A stretch of 64,000 bases of DNA from CBDDFV01 sp965227335 (GTDB taxonomy: Bacteria > Planctomycetota > Phycisphaerae > Phycisphaerales > SM1A02): contig CBDDFV010000010.1 in NCBI GenBank assembly GCA_965227335.1, positions 124,001-188,000 on the forward strand, in the 5' to 3' direction. The position numbers and the translations under genes were made by a program. The notes below the pieces were generated by a model that had not been told where the DNA came from, searched no databases, and was given only the letters and a program-made list of their open reading frames with translations. Of this stretch, positions 62,579 through 64,000 are shown piece after piece. Every line of letters begins with the position of its first letter. Positions within the stretch are counted from its first letter, which is position 1.

Positions 62579-63586
62579 TTACGGGAGATCGATGCAGATC
62601 ACGAGGTTGCCGGCGCAGACCGCGTGACCGGGCGTCGTCATGCAGATCGTGATGCTGCCGTCCGCGTTCGCGGTGACGGTGATCGTGGGCACGACGCCGC
62701 CGGCCCCGGGACAGCTGGCGACTTCATTGGCCAGCAGTTGCTGGATGATCTGGGCCAGTATCATCGGCGAGATGTCCTCCACGAGCACGAATTCGATCGT
62801 GCCCAGGTCGCGGACGTACCAGCCGTCGCAGTTATGGAAGCGCGGCCAGACCGAGACCGTGGTTCCGGGCGGGTACACGCCGGGCAGCGGCGGAATCGTC
62901 ACGCAGAGGCTGTCGCCGCTGATCGAGCCGACGTACGAATGGTCGTAGAGCGGGCCGCACGCGCCGTCGCCGCCGCCGCTCACGTTGAAGATGATGTTCG
63001 CCCCCGCCGGCTGCATGTTGCCGACGCACGCGCCCTCGGCGATGAGCTGGACCTCGTTGAAGGGGTTGTCGATGCCGACGGGCTGACCTTCACCGAGATG
63101 CACCTGCAGGAGCCCCGGGCCGTCAAAGTGCACCGGACCGAGCTGCGCCCGCATGATCTGATTGCCGGCCCCGTCGTCGAGGATGTCGATGACCTGCACT
63201 GGCGCGAACTGCTGCGGCCCGCCCCCGGGCTCCGCGATGACCACACAGTAGTCGTAGGGGTCATTCGACGGGAACTGACCGATGAGCTGGATCTCCGCCC
63301 CCGGTTCACCCTGGGGCGGGAAGACGTCGAAGATCTCGACGCCCGGATCGGGGCAGTCGCCCCAGGCGCCGAGCATCATCGCGAGATCGGCGGGACCGAC
63401 GACGCCGTCGCCGTCGAGATCAGCCGGACCCGTCCCCGGACCCCACGCGGCGAGAAGCTGAGCGAGATCGCCGGAGCCGACCACGCCGTCGCCGTCGAGA
63501 TCCGCCGGGCAGTTTGCGAGCGCGGCGCCGGCGATGAGGGAGGTACAGAAGACGGAACAGATCGTAAGGGTGGAACGACGAAGCAT
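62579..63586 (-). CDS. Secreted protein with N-terminal dockerin-like repeats
   Basis: 335 residues. Signal peptide about 1-24 (ICSVFCTSLIAGAALA). Two loops follow, DLDGDGVVGSGDLAQLLAAW and DLDGDGVVGPADLAMMLGAW. The body is beta-rich, with several Cys and repeated Gly/Pro, such as GPGLLQVHLGEGQPVGIDNP and CVTIPPLPGVYPPGTTVSVW. There is no recognisable catalytic motif. Its start has GGAGAG upstream. It is followed by a terminator; the downstream gene has a similar N-terminus, suggesting common origin of the N-terminal module. Confidence 0.8.
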   Translation of the reverse strand: MLRRSTLTICSVFCTSLIAGAALANCPADLDGDGVVGSGDLAQLLAAWGPGTGPADLDGDGVVGPADLAMMLGAWGDCPDPGVEIFDVFPPQGEPGAEIQLIGQFPSNDPYDYCVVIAEPGGGPQQFAPVQVIDILDDGAGNQIMRAQLGPVHFDGPGLLQVHLGEGQPVGIDNPFNEVQLIAEGACVGNMQPAGANIIFNVSGGGDGACGPLYDHSYVGSISGDSLCVTIPPLPGVYPPGTTVSVWPRFHNCDGWYVRDLGTIEFVLVEDISPMILAQIIQQLLANEVASCPGAGGVVPTITVTANADGSITICMTTPGHAVCAGNLVICIDLP

Positions 63587-63891
63587 TGTTTTCTCTCCAT
63601 GTCGGAAGCTGTGGTTACGGAACCATCCATCGCCCACGCGGCGACAGATCCCAATCGCTTCCGCTTCCGACCCCAATGCGAGAGAATCCGGAGGGGGGGA
63701 CACGAAAAGAACAAAAACCCCAGGGCTCCGCCCGAGGGCGCCCCCGGACAGCAACGCCCGTCCGACGACACGACCATCAAAACCGTGCAGGGCTGGGTCC
63801 ACGACGACCCGACATCAATGCACCCGCCCGCCGCGCGAAAACAACCCCCGGTTGAACCGGGGGCTGGGTGGCGATGCAGATGGGATGAGTC
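63587..63891. other. 305-base gap before the last gene
   Basis: It should contain the promoter of the 62579-63586 gene and the terminator of the next gene. I see no other feature; purine-rich and C-rich tracts are present, and no coding frame stands out. Confidence 0.5.
63836..63863 (-). terminator. Intrinsic terminator of the right-edge gene
   Basis: On the minus strand CCCCCGG-TTCAA-CCGGGGG is followed by TTGTTTTCGC. It starts 28 bases after the stop of the gene at the right edge. Confidence 0.75.
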
Positions 63892-64000
63892 TCAGCTCGT
63901 CGGCGTCCAGCCCGCCTTGAACTCCTTGATGGCGTCAGCGACTTCGTCGCCGATCTTCTTGAAGGAGCGTTCGGCTTCGAGCTTGTCGCGGACGGCCTTG
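63892..64000 (-). CDS. C-terminal end of an unidentified protein (partial)
   Basis: Only the last 35 residues are inside the window. They are helical and charged (RDKLEAERSFKKIGDEVADA, then KEFKAGWTPTS) and stop at a TGA at 63892-63894. I cannot name a family from this alone. The codon use matches neighbouring genes and a strong terminator follows, so it is a real gene end. Confidence 0.7.
   Translation of the reverse strand, partial: KAVRDKLEAERSFKKIGDEVADAIKEFKAGWTPTS

Overview
The window is GC-rich, densely packed bacterial DNA that looks like chromosome of a planctomycete, most likely of the class Phycisphaerae. The evidence is several secreted proteins carrying the short dockerin-like calcium loop DLDGDGxVxxxDLAxLLxxWG, membrane proteins ending in CxxCG-type zinc ribbons, an RNA polymerase sigma factor paired with a membrane Ser/Thr kinase, and heavy use of GTG starts with GTGA/ATGA stop-start overlaps. 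Assignment to the class is inference from these hallmarks. No rRNA, tRNA, CRISPR array, insertion sequence or prophage was seen.

Left part (1-17.3 kb): dnaB (cut by the left edge), an HU-type protein, a small lipoprotein that seems frameshifted, a DedA membrane protein, glycerate kinase, a MauE-like membrane protein carrying two copies of a six-cysteine domain, folP, a cation-chloride-cotransporter-like permease, then a 480-base gene-free stretch full of hairpins that ends in a terminator-like T run. After it come a secreted redoxin, an ATP-grasp protein, a YbaK-type deacylase, an RluA-type pseudouridine synthase, a membrane-peroxiredoxin fusion, a secreted double-fasciclin protein and a stand-alone B12-binding protein with the CarH/AerR light-sensor motif.

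Centre (17.3-36.8 kb): a tightly coupled ligase-associated DNA repair operon (exonuclease, ATP-dependent ligase, Lhr-type helicase, PdeM phosphoesterase) preceded by a DUF72 gene, then a DCC thiol oxidoreductase, secreted hydrolases, an RND efflux adaptor/pump pair, a homocysteine methyltransferase-like enzyme coupled to a metallophosphoesterase, an outer-membrane barrel, ArfB and a CBS-pair protein.

Right part (36.8-64 kb): a non-coding element with terminal inverted repeats, zinc-ribbon membrane proteins, two tandem WaaE-like glycosyltransferases, a DUF2314 lipoprotein, a NYN-domain protein, a dead doc toxin gene, rpsU, a membrane pyrophosphatase with a roughly 100-residue insertion, rsfS, panD, a TauE permease, a class IV aminotransferase, the sigma/kinase pair, a coiled-coil protein, a secreted metzincin-like protein, thiE, an M17 aminopeptidase, rdgB, and two related secreted proteins with N-terminal dockerin-like repeats. 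The last bases hold the C-terminus of an unrecognised protein.

The most unusual signals are the structured intergenic stretch at 10.1-10.4 kb, a related pair of hairpin-rich repeats (6414-6513 and 37848-37929) that both lie between converging genes, the inverted-repeat element at 36971-37134, the doc pseudogene, the duplicated cysteine-rich domain protein, the B12 sensor without a DNA-binding domain, and the insertion in the pyrophosphatase.
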